Source of the DNA: Prodigiosinella confusarubida
Lineage (GTDB): Bacteria; Pseudomonadota; Gammaproteobacteria; Enterobacterales; Enterobacteriaceae
NCBI RefSeq assembly: GCF_002847015.1
Contig: NZ_CP025085.1
Location: forward strand, 124,001 to 188,000
Reading direction: 5' to 3'
DNA length: 64,000 nucleotides
Shown: positions 32,130 through 40,625 of the stretch, one piece after another
Layout of the letters: each line of letters begins with the position of its first letter
Position numbering within the stretch: position 1 is the stretch's first letter
The notes under the pieces: model-generated
Told to the model about the DNA's origin: nothing
The model's input: only the letters and a program-made list of their open reading frames with translations
Databases searched by the model: none
Translations under genes and position numbers: made by a program

Positions 32130-32450
32130 TCAGGCGCCTACCACGTCCTGTGGAAAGCGGCGCTGCCAGGCATCAAACCCACCGTCAATGCTATACACAG
32201 ATTCAAACCCCAGGCTCAGCAGATACTGCGCGGTGTTACGACTGCTGATACCGTGATAGCACATCACCATGACGGGTTGCTCAATATCGGCCTGACGAAC
32301 AAAATCGGCCAACGTTTCATTGGTCAGGTGAGTCGCACCGGGCACATGGGCAACACCAAAACTTTGCGCATCACGGATATCCAACAAGGCTTCTCCTTGC
32401 TGCCAACGCTGATAGGCTCGTTCTATATCGATCGCTTCAAATTGTTCCAT
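32130..32450 (-). CDS. glpE: Thiosulfate sulfurtransferase GlpE (rhodanese)
   Basis: The 106-residue single-domain rhodanese has its active-site Cys in VMCYHGISS. It transfers sulfur from thiosulfate to cyanide or thioredoxin in vitro. The ATG at 32450 gives MEQFEAIDI, parallel to E. coli MDQFECINV. In E. coli it heads glpEGR and faces glpD. Here it is cut off from both: the chimeric gene lies downstream, and ulaR ends 76 bp upstream on the same strand, so it may be read from an ulaR transcript. Confidence 0.93.
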   Translation of the reverse strand: MEQFEAIDIERAYQRWQQGEALLDIRDAQSFGVAHVPGATHLTNETLADFVRQADIEQPVMVMCYHGISSRNTAQYLLSLGFESVYSIDGGFDAWQRRFPQDVVGA

Positions 32451-32526
32451 CACCCAACCTCATTGTTACCAGACTGTGACCATTCTAACTCACCTACCGT
32501 GGCAGGAAACCCAGTTGAATGCGGGG

Positions 32527-33282
32527 TTATACCAAAATGACGTCAACTTTCTGGTCACGCAGTTGCTGCACGATGTTCGGATTCGCCTGTTTGCCCGTGA
32601 TAACCACGTCAATCTGGTCGGCACGACTGAACAGCATACCCGCTCGTTCGCCGACCTTGCTGCTGTCCACCACCACTACCAATTTGCCGACAAAATTCAA
32701 CATCTTTTGCTCAGCCATTGCCGTCAGCATATCGGTTTTATACAACCCTTCGGCCGTCAGCCCTTTACCACTGGTAAACATCCAGTGTCCGGCATAAAGG
32801 CTGGCGTCTCCGTCCTGCGGGGCAAGGGTGATGGACTGACTTTTATTGTACTGCCCGCCCATGATCACCACACTGTCGTGTTCCTGGTCAATCAGGTAAT
32901 TTGCCAGGGGCAGATAATTCGTGATGACCTGAATATCCTTGCCACAAATCTCCTGCCCCAACAGAAAAGCGGTGGAGCCACAGTTAATCACCACGCTTTG
33001 CCCTGGGCGGCAAAGTTCGGCCGCCGCTCTGGCGATACGCATTTTTTCATCTACATTCTGCGCCTGATAAATATTCAGTGGCGTCCATGTCGGACGCGGC
33101 AGGCTTACGGCTTCCGCACCATTACGTACCTTGCGCAATTTACCTAATTCGTTGAGCTTGTTGATATCCCGTCTCGCCGTGGCCGGAGAAATAGCGAACT
33201 GTTCAATAATATCGGCAACGGTGAACTGCCCTTGCCGCTGCAGAAAATCAATAATGGCATTATGACGCTGTGATTCAGTCAT
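32527..33282 (-). CDS. ulaR: L-ascorbate utilisation repressor UlaR (DeoR family)
   Basis: The 251-residue DeoR-type repressor has the same length as E. coli UlaR. The N-terminal HTH includes [20 protein letters not shown]. The C-terminal effector domain contains the highly conserved [12 protein letters not shown] and [20 protein letters not shown] stretches. In E. coli UlaR represses ulaG and ulaABCDEF and is released by L-ascorbate-6-phosphate. The ATG at 33282 gives MTESQRHN, matching E. coli MTEAQRHQ. It lies downstream of ulaG on the same strand, separated by 253 bp that contain a palindromic repeat. Confidence 0.96.
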   Translation of the reverse strand: MTESQRHNAIIDFLQRQGQFTVADIIEQFAISPATARRDINKLNELGKLRKVRNGAEAVSLPRPTWTPLNIYQAQNVDEKMRIARAAAELCRPGQSVVINCGSTAFLLGQEICGKDIQVITNYLPLANYLIDQEHDSVVIMGGQYNKSQSITLAPQDGDASLYAGHWMFTSGKGLTAEGLYKTDMLTAMAEQKMLNFVGKLVVVVDSSKVGERAGMLFSRADQIDVVITGKQANPNIVQQLRDQKVDVILV

Positions 33283-33435
33283 GCTGGCTCCGCCCAAATT
33301 ATGCTTATCTGCCAATTATAATGAGCACTTGCGATAATTTGAATCATAACTTGTCAAAACATACGCATTGGGTTGTCGTAAAATGAAAAAGCCGTCTTAT
33401 GGATTAATGCCCACCCGTTAAAAAACCGGGATACC

Positions 33436-33489
33436 GGGGCGACCACCACGTTCGGCTTTTCCGCCGGGAACCCAACGTGATGATGCCCC
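33436..33489. repeat. REP-like palindrome between ulaG and ulaR
   Basis: GGGGCGACCACCACGTT and AACGTGATGATGCCCC are near-complementary arms around a GC-rich loop. The sequence resembles the hairpin after pckA (12074-12115), sharing CACCACGTT and AACGTG arms, which suggests a dispersed family. It lies just downstream of ulaG and could attenuate read-through into ulaR. Confidence 0.6.
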
Positions 33490-33535
33490 TAAAACAGGCC
33501 TAAGTGGACAGCCTCAAGCCTTATGTCTACACCCA

Positions 33536-34600
33536 TTACAGGAATGACGTGAAGGGAAGATCCGGCTCTATAGTAAAACAATCATCAAACCCTCGTGGGT
33601 AGTGATACTCCAGCTTGTCCTTGTCCAGTGGCCAGGTAAATTTACCGCCAACCTGCCAGATGAAAGGTTTAAAACCGTATTGCAGACGATCTTTTTTCAT
33701 CTCCCACAGCACGCGAATCTCCCGTGGATCGGCCTGAAAATTCGACCAGATATCATGGTGAAACGGTATCACGACTTGGGTATGTAACGCTTCGGCCATC
33801 CGCAGAATATCGGCGCTGGTCATCTTGTCCGTAATGCCACGGGGGTTTTCACCATAGGAACCCAGCGCAACATCGACCTGATACTCATTACCATGTTTGG
33901 CGTAGTAGTTGGAGTAATGTGAATCACCGCTGTGATACAGATTTCCGCCGGGGGTTTTGAAGAGGTAGTTGATGGCACGCTTGTTCATGCCATCCGGCAA
34001 TACACCCTGTGCTTTCTGCTCGGCGGGCAACGTGATCAGTGCCGTCCGGTCGAAAGCATCTAGCGCATGTATTTCAATATCTTTGATTTTTATCACGTCC
34101 AAAGGTTTCATCACAATACAGCGATCCCGTGGAACACCCCATTCGACCCACAGATTGACGCAGGTTTCCGGCCCGATAAACGGCACGCTGCTGTCACAGT
34201 TTTTCATCACCGCTGCCGCTACGTTCACATCAATATGGTCATTGTGATCATGGGTAGAAACCACCGCATCAATCTGCCGGATAGCGAAGGGATCGAGCAC
34301 GAAAGGCGTGGTGCGCAAGTTCGGCTGAAGCTTCTTCACGCCAGCCATGCGCTGCATCTGGTGGCCATTTTTCATCAATGGGTTACCGTGACTCTGCTTA
34401 CCGGTACCACACCATAAATCCACACAGATATGGGTATCCCCTTCAGATTTAAGCCAGATGCCGGTACACCCCAGCCACCACATAGCAAAGGTGCCTGGCG
34501 CAACTTGTTCCTGTTCAATTTCCTCGTTCAGCCAGGTTCCCCATTCAGGAAACGTATTCAAAATCCATGAATCACGGGTGATGCTTTCAATCTTACTCAT
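33536..34600 (-). CDS. ulaG: L-ascorbate-6-phosphate lactonase UlaG
   Basis: The 354-residue metallo-beta-lactamase-fold enzyme opens the lactone ring of L-ascorbate-6-phosphate, the first step after PTS uptake, giving 3-keto-L-gulonate-6-phosphate. The metal-binding signature [10 protein letters not shown] and later ligands ([18 protein letters not shown]) are intact, and the length equals that of E. coli UlaG. It is divergent from ulaA across a 452-bp regulatory region, as in E. coli. Confidence 0.97.
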   Translation of the reverse strand: MSKIESITRDSWILNTFPEWGTWLNEEIEQEQVAPGTFAMWWLGCTGIWLKSEGDTHICVDLWCGTGKQSHGNPLMKNGHQMQRMAGVKKLQPNLRTTPFVLDPFAIRQIDAVVSTHDHNDHIDVNVAAAVMKNCDSSVPFIGPETCVNLWVEWGVPRDRCIVMKPLDVIKIKDIEIHALDAFDRTALITLPAEQKAQGVLPDGMNKRAINYLFKTPGGNLYHSGDSHYSNYYAKHGNEYQVDVALGSYGENPRGITDKMTSADILRMAEALHTQVVIPFHHDIWSNFQADPREIRVLWEMKKDRLQYGFKPFIWQVGGKFTWPLDKDKLEYHYPRGFDDCFTIEPDLPFTSFL

Positions 34601-34641
34601 AGTCTGAACCTCATCGTTACTCGGCTTGATGTGCTTGCACA

Positions 34642-34924
34642 GTGATTATTAATCACAATAAATCATTGAAAGATTATTTATGAATGGATAATTAAAATCT
34701 ATCACTGTTTAATCATGCTGACAATTCACAGACCACACACAAAAAATGCAATATCTGCTCTTTCAAATTTGTGATCCGAGCAACAAACAAAGTTTAACTA
34801 TATGATATTAATTAAAATAAAAATAAAGCAACACAATAAACAAGAATCAATTTTATCTTGAATAATAATTTGCGATGTTTCTCACAAATAATCACCAATA
34901 GCCTTTTTGTGATTATTTGTGATT
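34642..34924. promoter_or_regulatory. ula divergent control region with inverted-repeat operator candidates
   Basis: Within the AT-rich ulaG-ulaA gap (34601-35052), TCACAAATAATCAC (34882-34895) and GTGATTATTTGTGA (34909-34922) form a perfect 14-bp inverted repeat with a 13-base spacer. A related GTGATTATTAATCACAA stands at 34642-34658, near ulaG. Repeated GTGATTAT-type half-sites at both ends of a divergent promoter region suit UlaR operators with looping; in E. coli this region also binds CRP and IHF. The assignment to UlaR is inference. Confidence 0.5.
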
Positions 34925-34990
34925 GCTACAGTACATCTGTCCCAACAAAAAAATGCCTGACCGCGCCAGAGTGAAGCAGGTGTGCCCAAT

Positions 34991-35015
34991 GAATTTCAAG
35001 ATGACGGGTATATGA
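34991..35015. repeat. ERIC/MITE-like repeat, fragment C (right end only)
   Basis: GAATTTCAAGATGACGGGTA followed by TATGA matches the right terminus of the repeat family (CTGCAACTTGAAAGATGATG, then GGTATA). No matching left end was found nearby. It sits 38 bp before ulaA. Confidence 0.45.
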
Positions 35016-35052
35016 CGCGTAACAGGATTACCAAAAGCCGAACGGAGTGCTT

Positions 35053-36450
35053 ATGGAAACCCTCTACAATATCTTTACTGTTTTTTTCAATCAGGTCATG
35101 ACCAATGCCCCGCTGCTGTTGGGGATCGTCACACTTATTGGTTATCTGCTGTTGCGCAAAAGCGCCACGGTTATCATTAAAGGCACCATCAAAACCATTA
35201 TCGGTTTTATGCTGCTACAGGCAGGTTCCGGCATTCTGACCAGCACCTTTAAACCTGTCGTCGCGAAAATGTCGACTGTTTTTGGTATCAATGGTGCGAT
35301 TTCAGATACATACGCCGCCATGATGGCAACGGTTGAACGCATGGGGAATGCCTACAGTTGGGTCGGCTATGCCGTATTGCTGGCACTGGCGCTGAATATT
35401 CTCTATGTCTTGATGCGCCGGGTAACCGGAATTCGCACCATCATGTTGACCGGGCACATCATGTTCCAGCAAGCAGGGTTGCTGGCCGTATTCTTCTATA
35501 TTCTAGGCTACCCAATGTGGACCACTATTCTCTGCACGGCAGTGCTGGTGTCGCTCTATTGGGGTATCACCTCCAACATGATGTATAAACCCACGCAGGA
35601 AGTGACAGATGGCTGTGGATTCTCCATTGGCCACCAGCAACAGTTCGCCTCTTGGCTCGCTTACAAACTGGCCCCTTACCTGGGTAACAAAGAAGAAAGT
35701 GTTGAAGACCTGAAATTACCGGGTTGGCTGAATATTTTTCACGATAACATCGTCTCGACCGCGCTTGTGATGACGGTATTTTTTGGCGCTATTCTACTTT
35801 CTTTCGGTTTAGACACTCTGCAAAAGATGGCAGGCAAAACCCACTGGACCATCTATATCCTGCAAACCGGCTTCCAGTTTGCCGTAGCGATTTTCATCAT
35901 CGTACAGGGTGTACGCATGTTCGTGGCCGAGTTGTCCGAAGCATTCAATGGTATCTCCCAACGCTTGATTCCAGGCGCGGTGCTGGCCATTGACTGCGCT
36001 GCCATCTACAGCTTTGCCCCCAACGCTGTGGTGTGGGGTTTTATGTGGGGAACCGTCGGCCAGTTAATTGCCGTCGCCACTCTGATTGGCATTGGTTCTC
36101 CCATCCTGATCATCCCCGGCTTCATTCCCATGTTCTTCTCCAATGCCACCATCGGTGTATTTGCCAACCATTTTGGCGGTTGGCGCGCTGCGCTGAAGAT
36201 CTGCCTGGTGATGGGAATGATTGAAATCTTCGGCTGTGTCTGGGCCGTCAAACTTACTTCTCTCAGTGCCTGGATGGGTATGGCCGACTGGTCGATTCTG
36301 GCCCCACCGCTTATGCAGGGCTTAACACTCGGCCTATGGTTTATGTCCGTCGTGATTGTCATCGCACTGATCTATATGTTCTTCGCCAGCCGCTCACTGC
36401 GTGCTGAAGAAGACGCTGAAAAGAAACTCGCTGAATCAACAGCGAACTAA
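35053..36450 (+). CDS. ulaA: PTS L-ascorbate transporter, membrane component EIIC
   Basis: The 465-residue membrane protein with about 11 TM helices aligns throughout with E. coli UlaA (465 aa). Conserved segments include [20 protein letters not shown] and [20 protein letters not shown]. It carries L-ascorbate across the inner membrane while UlaB phosphorylates it. The ATG at 35053 follows CGGAG and gives [12 protein letters not shown], parallel to E. coli [12 protein letters not shown]. First gene of the ulaABCDE operon. Confidence 0.97.
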   Translation: METLYNIFTVFFNQVMTNAPLLLGIVTLIGYLLLRKSATVIIKGTIKTIIGFMLLQAGSGILTSTFKPVVAKMSTVFGINGAISDTYAAMMATVERMGNAYSWVGYAVLLALALNILYVLMRRVTGIRTIMLTGHIMFQQAGLLAVFFYILGYPMWTTILCTAVLVSLYWGITSNMMYKPTQEVTDGCGFSIGHQQQFASWLAYKLAPYLGNKEESVEDLKLPGWLNIFHDNIVSTALVMTVFFGAILLSFGLDTLQKMAGKTHWTIYILQTGFQFAVAIFIIVQGVRMFVAELSEAFNGISQRLIPGAVLAIDCAAIYSFAPNAVVWGFMWGTVGQLIAVATLIGIGSPILIIPGFIPMFFSNATIGVFANHFGGWRAALKICLVMGMIEIFGCVWAVKLTSLSAWMGMADWSILAPPLMQGLTLGLWFMSVVIVIALIYMFFASRSLRAEEDAEKKLAESTAN

Positions 36451-36466
36451 TTCTGGAGACATCATC

Positions 36467-36787
36467 ATGACAGTTCGAATTCTGGCGGTATGTGGCTGTG
36501 GTCAAGGCAGCTCCATGATTATGAAAATGAAAGTCGGACAGTTTCTGACCCAGCAAGGCGTCAACCACACGATGAACAGTTGCGCAGTGGGGGAATACAA
36601 AGCTGAACTCAGCGGCGCAGATATCATCATCGCCTCTACACAGATGGCGGACGACATTACGGTCAGTGGGAACAAATATGTGGTCGGTGTACGCAACATG
36701 CTTTCCGCTACAGAATTTGGCCCCAAGCTGATGGACGTGATAAGCGCCCATTTTCCAGCCGATCTCAAACAGCAGGAGACGCCATGA
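36467..36787 (+). CDS. ulaB: PTS L-ascorbate-specific EIIB component
   Basis: The 106-residue EIIB protein has its phosphorylated cysteine in the loop [11 protein letters not shown] near residues 9-19. It receives phosphate from UlaC and passes it to ascorbate bound by UlaA. The start at 36467 follows CTGGAGAC. It overlaps ulaC by four bases. The length is close to E. coli UlaB (101 aa). Confidence 0.95.
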   Translation: MTVRILAVCGCGQGSSMIMKMKVGQFLTQQGVNHTMNSCAVGEYKAELSGADIIIASTQMADDITVSGNKYVVGVRNMLSATEFGPKLMDVISAHFPADLKQQETP

Positions 36788-37254
36788 AATTACGAGACTC
36801 ACTGGCTGAGAACCGCTCAATACGTCTGCAAGTAGACGCGGCAACCTGGCAGGAAGCCGTGAAGGTCGGCGTAGATCTGCTGGTGGATGCCAATGTGGTG
36901 GAACCGCGCTATTACCAGGCCATTCTGGACGGCGTGAAGCGTTTCGGCCCCTATTTCGTTATTGCTCCCGGTCTGGCCATGCCGCATGGCCGCCCGGAAG
37001 AGGGAGTAAAAAAAACCGGTTTTGCTCTGGTAACGCTGAAAACACCGCTGATTTTCAATCATGAAGACAATGACCCGGTCGACATCCTGATTACGCTGGC
37101 GGCGGTTGATGCCAACACCCATCAAGAAGTGGGCATTATGCAAATCGTCAATCTATTTGAAGATGAAGCCAATTTTGACCGCCTGCGTGCCTGCCGCACC
37201 GAGCAGGACGTGCTGGATTTAATTGATCAAACCGCTGCGGCGGCAACCTGTTAA
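36784..37254 (+). CDS. ulaC: PTS L-ascorbate-specific EIIA component
   Basis: The 156-residue EIIA domain belongs to the mannitol/fructose class. Active-site His lies in [15 protein letters not shown] (about residue 68). It takes phosphate from HPr and donates it to UlaB. It is translationally coupled to ulaB (ATGA overlap) and followed by ulaD 10 bp later. Confidence 0.95.
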   Translation: MKLRDSLAENRSIRLQVDAATWQEAVKVGVDLLVDANVVEPRYYQAILDGVKRFGPYFVIAPGLAMPHGRPEEGVKKTGFALVTLKTPLIFNHEDNDPVDILITLAAVDANTHQEVGIMQIVNLFEDEANFDRLRACRTEQDVLDLIDQTAAAATC

Positions 37255-37264
37255 GGATAAAACC

Positions 37265-37918
37265 ATGACTCAGTTACCGATGTTACAGGTGGCGCTGGAT
37301 AACCAGACGCTGGCTCACGCTTACCAGACTACCCGGCTGATTGCCGAAGAAGTGGATATTATCGAAGTCGGCACCATCCTGTGTGTTGGCGAAGGCGTCC
37401 GTGCCGTACGGGATCTGAAAGCACTTTATCCGCACAAGATTGTGCTGGCAGACGCCAAAATCGCCGATGCCGGCAAAATACTCGCCCGGATGTGTTTTGA
37501 ATCCAATGCGGATTGGGTCACGGTGATCTGCTGTGCAGACATCAATACAGCAACCGGCGCACTGGAAGTGGCCCGCGAATTCAAAGGAGATGTACAGATT
37601 GAACTGACCGGTTTCTGGACCTGGGAACAGGCACAAGCCTGGCGTTCAGCCGGTATCCAGCAAGTGGTTTATCACCGTAGCCGAGACGCGCAAGCGGCGG
37701 GTATCGCCTGGAGCGATACCGACATCACAGCCATCCGGCGGCTGGCGGATATGGGCTTCAAAGTGACCGTTACCGGTGGGCTGGCGCTGGCAGACTTACC
37801 ATTATTCCGCGGTATCCCGATTCATGTATTTATTGCCGGACGCAGTATCCGCGATGCCGCCGATCCAGTACAGGCTGCGCGCGAATTCAAACGCAGTATT
37901 GCCCAGCTATGGGGTTAA
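37265..37918 (+). CDS. ulaD: 3-keto-L-gulonate-6-phosphate decarboxylase
   Basis: The 217-residue TIM-barrel enzyme of the orotidine-phosphate decarboxylase suprafamily converts 3-keto-L-gulonate-6-phosphate to L-xylulose-5-phosphate. Visible motifs are [12 protein letters not shown] at the N-terminus, the metal-binding [12 protein letters not shown], and the phosphate-binding [14 protein letters not shown] and [10 protein letters not shown]. The ATG at 37265 has AAGGATAAA upstream and gives [14 protein letters not shown]. Confidence 0.96.
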   Translation: MTQLPMLQVALDNQTLAHAYQTTRLIAEEVDIIEVGTILCVGEGVRAVRDLKALYPHKIVLADAKIADAGKILARMCFESNADWVTVICCADINTATGALEVAREFKGDVQIELTGFWTWEQAQAWRSAGIQQVVYHRSRDAQAAGIAWSDTDITAIRRLADMGFKVTVTGGLALADLPLFRGIPIHVFIAGRSIRDAADPVQAAREFKRSIAQLWG

Positions 37919-37927
37919 GGGAAAACC

Positions 37928-38788
37928 ATGCTCACGAAAACCGTACCGCTCGGAATCTACGAAAAGGCATTGCCACCCGGTGAAGACTGGTTGGCCCGGT
38001 TACAGTTGGCCGGCGAACTGGGTTTCGATTTTGTTGAAATGTCGGTGGATGAAAGTGATAGTCGATTGGCACGACTTGACTGGAATCGTGAGCAGCGCCT
38101 GCAATTGGTCAACGCTATCGCAGCGACCGGCATACGGGTGCCGTCCATGTGTCTGAGCGCACACCGCCGTTTTCCTTTGGGGTCCGAAGATAACGCCACT
38201 CGCAATCAGGGGCTGGAGATTATGAGCAAGGCTATTGCTCTTGCACAGGATGTGGGTATCCGCGTCATTCAACTGGCAGGATATGATGTGTATTACCATC
38301 AAGCCAACAACATCACCCGTGAACGTTTCCGCGACGGACTGCAACAGGCGGTGGAAATGGCCAGCCGGGCTCAGGTTACTCTGGCCATGGAAATTATGGA
38401 CTATCCGCTGATGAACTCCATCAGTAAGGCTTTGGGATACGCCAACTATCTGAATAATCCGTGGTTTCAGCTCTACCCGGATATCGGCAATCTGTCTGCC
38501 TGGGATAACGATGTGCAAATGGAGTTGCAGGCGGGTAAAGGTCATATTGTTGCGGTACATGTCAAAGACACCCGTCCCGGTATATTTAAAAATGTCCCAT
38601 TCGGTAGTGGTGTGGTGGATTTCGAACGTTGCTTCAGAACGCTAAAGGAATCCGGTTACTGTGGTCCTTACCTGATTGAAATGTGGAGCGAAACAGCCTC
38701 GGATCCCATCAAAGAGATAAAAGCGGCCCGTGATTGGGTAAGACAACAGATGAGCCAGGCTGGCCTGTTAGTAGAGGAGACCGCCTGA
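37928..38788 (+). CDS. ulaE: L-xylulose-5-phosphate 3-epimerase (L-ribulose-5-phosphate 3-epimerase UlaE)
   Basis: The 286-residue AP-endonuclease-2-like TIM barrel interconverts L-xylulose-5-phosphate and L-ribulose-5-phosphate. It matches E. coli UlaE almost throughout, including [19 protein letters not shown] and [16 protein letters not shown]. It is the last intact gene of the operon. Its stop overlaps the ATG of a small ulaF-like remnant (TGATG). The expected 4-epimerase UlaF is missing. Confidence 0.96.
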   Translation: MLTKTVPLGIYEKALPPGEDWLARLQLAGELGFDFVEMSVDESDSRLARLDWNREQRLQLVNAIAATGIRVPSMCLSAHRRFPLGSEDNATRNQGLEIMSKAIALAQDVGIRVIQLAGYDVYYHQANNITRERFRDGLQQAVEMASRAQVTLAMEIMDYPLMNSISKALGYANYLNNPWFQLYPDIGNLSAWDNDVQMELQAGKGHIVAVHVKDTRPGIFKNVPFGSGVVDFERCFRTLKESGYCGPYLIEMWSETASDPIKEIKAARDWVRQQMSQAGLLVEETA

Positions 38789-38838
38789 TGGAGAAACATG
38801 TTAGCTTCAAGCATGGTCCCTAGGCATAAGGCCGCTGA
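38788..38838 (+). pseudogene. ulaF: Remnant of the 3' end of ulaF (L-ribulose-5-phosphate 4-epimerase)
   Basis: Directly after ulaE, the frame reads [11 protein letters not shown], stop, A, stop, G, R, stop. This parallels the UlaF/AraD C-terminus as I remember it from E. coli UlaF (MNKHFMRKHGPNAYYGQK), with M, K, H, K, H, G, P and A at matching places. About 210 upstream codons are gone and the tail carries stops. I infer a deletion of most of ulaF. The fragment is short, so chance similarity cannot be excluded, but its position after ulaE is exactly where ulaF belongs. Confidence 0.6.
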
Positions 38839-38993
38839 CCTCCCCCTGCCTCAGATAACTCGCCGCTATCACACACATTGAGTGACTGCGGCTTTTCATA
38901 TCGTAACCCGCTGAAATATCCCTGAGATTTATAAAGGAATAGCTAACAAATTGTTATTCCCATCACGCTTAAATGTTTTTATCTGGTTAACAC

Positions 38994-39044
38994 TTGGCTA
39001 TCATGTTTGTTTTCGATTACTATCATGAGCGAAAACGAACATTT
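38994..39044 (+). promoter_or_regulatory. Predicted glpD promoter with overlapping GlpR operators
   Basis: A possible -35 (TTGGCT, 38994-38999) and -10 (TACTAT, 39018-39023) are spaced by 18 bp. ATGTTTGTTTTCGATTACT (39003-39021) and ATGAGCGAAAACGAACATTT (39025-39044) resemble the GlpR operator of E. coli (ATGTTCGATAACGAACATTT); the second keeps the right half exactly. Further upstream, 38936-38960 (GGAATAGCTAACAAATTGTT, then ATTCC) is nearly palindromic and unexplained. Confidence 0.55.
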
Positions 39045-39067
39045 ATTATTACGGCGGAGGAAACAAC

Positions 39068-40567
39068 GTGGAAACCAAAGATCTGATCGTGATCGGCGGA
39101 GGAATTAACGGTGCAGGCATCGCAGCAGACGCCGCCGGACGCGGACTGTCTGTTCTGCTGCTGGAAGCACAAGATCTAGCCAGCGCTACCTCATCCGCCA
39201 GTTCCAAACTGATTCATGGTGGCTTGCGCTATCTGGAACATTACGAGTTCCGTCTGGTGGGAGAAGCCCTCTCTGAACGTGAAGTGTTACTGAAAATGGC
39301 ACCACACATCATCTTTCCGATGCGTTTTCGCCTGCCTCATCAACCACATCTGCGTCCGGCCTGGATGATTCGTGCCGGCTTGTTTATGTATGACCATTTA
39401 GGTAAACGTGTCAGTTTGCCTTCCAGTAATGGCCTGCGTTTTGGCCCGGAGTCAGTTCTGAAACCCGAACTGACACGCGGTTTCGAATATTCAGATTGCT
39501 GGGTGGATGATGCCCGACTGGTCGTGCTGAACGCTCAGGAAACAGTACGTCACGGTGGCGAAGTCCGTAATCACATGAAAGTCACTCGCGCCCGCCGTGA
39601 GCAAGGGCTATGGATAGTCGAGGCCATCGATACCCTTAATGGCGAAACTCATCACTGGCAAACAAAAGGGCTGGTTAACGCCACCGGTCCCTGGGTCAGA
39701 CAATTCTTTGACGAAGGGCTGGAGTTGCCTTCCCCGTATGGTATCCGTCTGATTAAAGGCAGCCATATTGTCGTGCCCCGGGTTCATGATGGGGAACAGG
39801 CTTACATTCTGCAAAATAAAGATCACCGTATCGTTTTCGTGATCCCGTGGCAGGATGAATTCTCAATTATTGGTACTACCGATGTGGAATACCACGGTGA
39901 TCCCCGGCAGGTCCATATTGATGACCATGAAATCAACTACTTGTTGGATGTTTATAATGATCACTTCAAGAAACCGCTGACACGTGAAGACATAGTATGG
40001 AGCTACTCCGGTGTGCGTCCTCTGTGTGACGATGAATCCGACTCACCGCAAGCCATAACCCGTGACTATACATTGTCCGTGTCGGACGAACATGGGCAGG
40101 CACCGCTGCTGTCGGTCTTCGGTGGTAAACTCACCACCTACCGCAAGCTGGCAGAACATGCGATGGACAAACTGGCAAAATATTATCCGCACGCCAGCAA
40201 CGCCTGGACGAAAAATGCCATACTGCCGGGCGGTGATATCAACGGTAGCCGTGATGAATATGCGGCTAAACTGCGCCGTCGTCACAATCTGCCGGAAAGT
40301 CTGGCGCGCCGCTACAGCCGAACTTACGGCAGCAATAGCGAAAAAATTCTGGGCAATGCCAGTAGCCTTGGTGAATTAGGTGAACATTTCGGTCATAACC
40401 TGTATGAAGCCGAACTGCGCTATCTGGTGGATAATGAATGGGTTATTACGATGGAGGATGCGTTATGGCGGCGTACCAAACTGGGCATGTGGCTCGATGA
40501 ATCCCAGCGACAACGCGTTAGTGCCTGGCTGGAGTCCTATCGAAGCCAGATCGCACAAGCTAGTTAA
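39068..40567 (+). CDS. glpD: Aerobic sn-glycerol-3-phosphate dehydrogenase
   Basis: The 499-residue FAD enzyme of the inner membrane oxidises glycerol-3-phosphate to dihydroxyacetone phosphate and passes electrons to quinone. The FAD-binding GGGINGAGIAADAAGRG opens the protein. HGGLRYLEHYEFRL, the substrate-site SGVRPLCDDES and GGKLTTYRKLAEHA are intact. The start is a GTG with GGAGG eight bases upstream, giving METKDLIVIGGG as in E. coli. It is preceded by likely GlpR operators. Its E. coli divergent partner glpE is 6.6 kb away because the ula cluster lies between. Confidence 0.97.
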   Translation: METKDLIVIGGGINGAGIAADAAGRGLSVLLLEAQDLASATSSASSKLIHGGLRYLEHYEFRLVGEALSEREVLLKMAPHIIFPMRFRLPHQPHLRPAWMIRAGLFMYDHLGKRVSLPSSNGLRFGPESVLKPELTRGFEYSDCWVDDARLVVLNAQETVRHGGEVRNHMKVTRARREQGLWIVEAIDTLNGETHHWQTKGLVNATGPWVRQFFDEGLELPSPYGIRLIKGSHIVVPRVHDGEQAYILQNKDHRIVFVIPWQDEFSIIGTTDVEYHGDPRQVHIDDHEINYLLDVYNDHFKKPLTREDIVWSYSGVRPLCDDESDSPQAITRDYTLSVSDEHGQAPLLSVFGGKLTTYRKLAEHAMDKLAKYYPHASNAWTKNAILPGGDINGSRDEYAAKLRRRHNLPESLARRYSRTYGSNSEKILGNASSLGELGEHFGHNLYEAELRYLVDNEWVITMEDALWRRTKLGMWLDESQRQRVSAWLESYRSQIAQAS

Positions 40568-40581
40568 CTAGCCCAACAATG

Positions 40582-40611
40582 ACGGTCTGCCATCACACGA
40601 TGGTGGACCGT
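40582..40611. terminator. Hairpin between convergent glpD and aaeB
   Basis: ACGGTCTGCCATC and GATGGTGGACCGT form a 13-bp stem with two G-T wobbles and a 4-base loop. It lies 14 bp after the glpD stop. Confidence 0.6.
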
Positions 40612-40625
40612 TATCCACACCGGAT

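Noticed and set aside
32476-33147. 223-codon rightward frame opposite ulaR
   Set aside because: It is antisense to a well-conserved repressor and resembles no protein family; low-complexity shadow.
38000-38560. 186-codon leftward frame opposite ulaE
   Set aside because: It is antisense to ulaE, which aligns along its whole length to a known enzyme.
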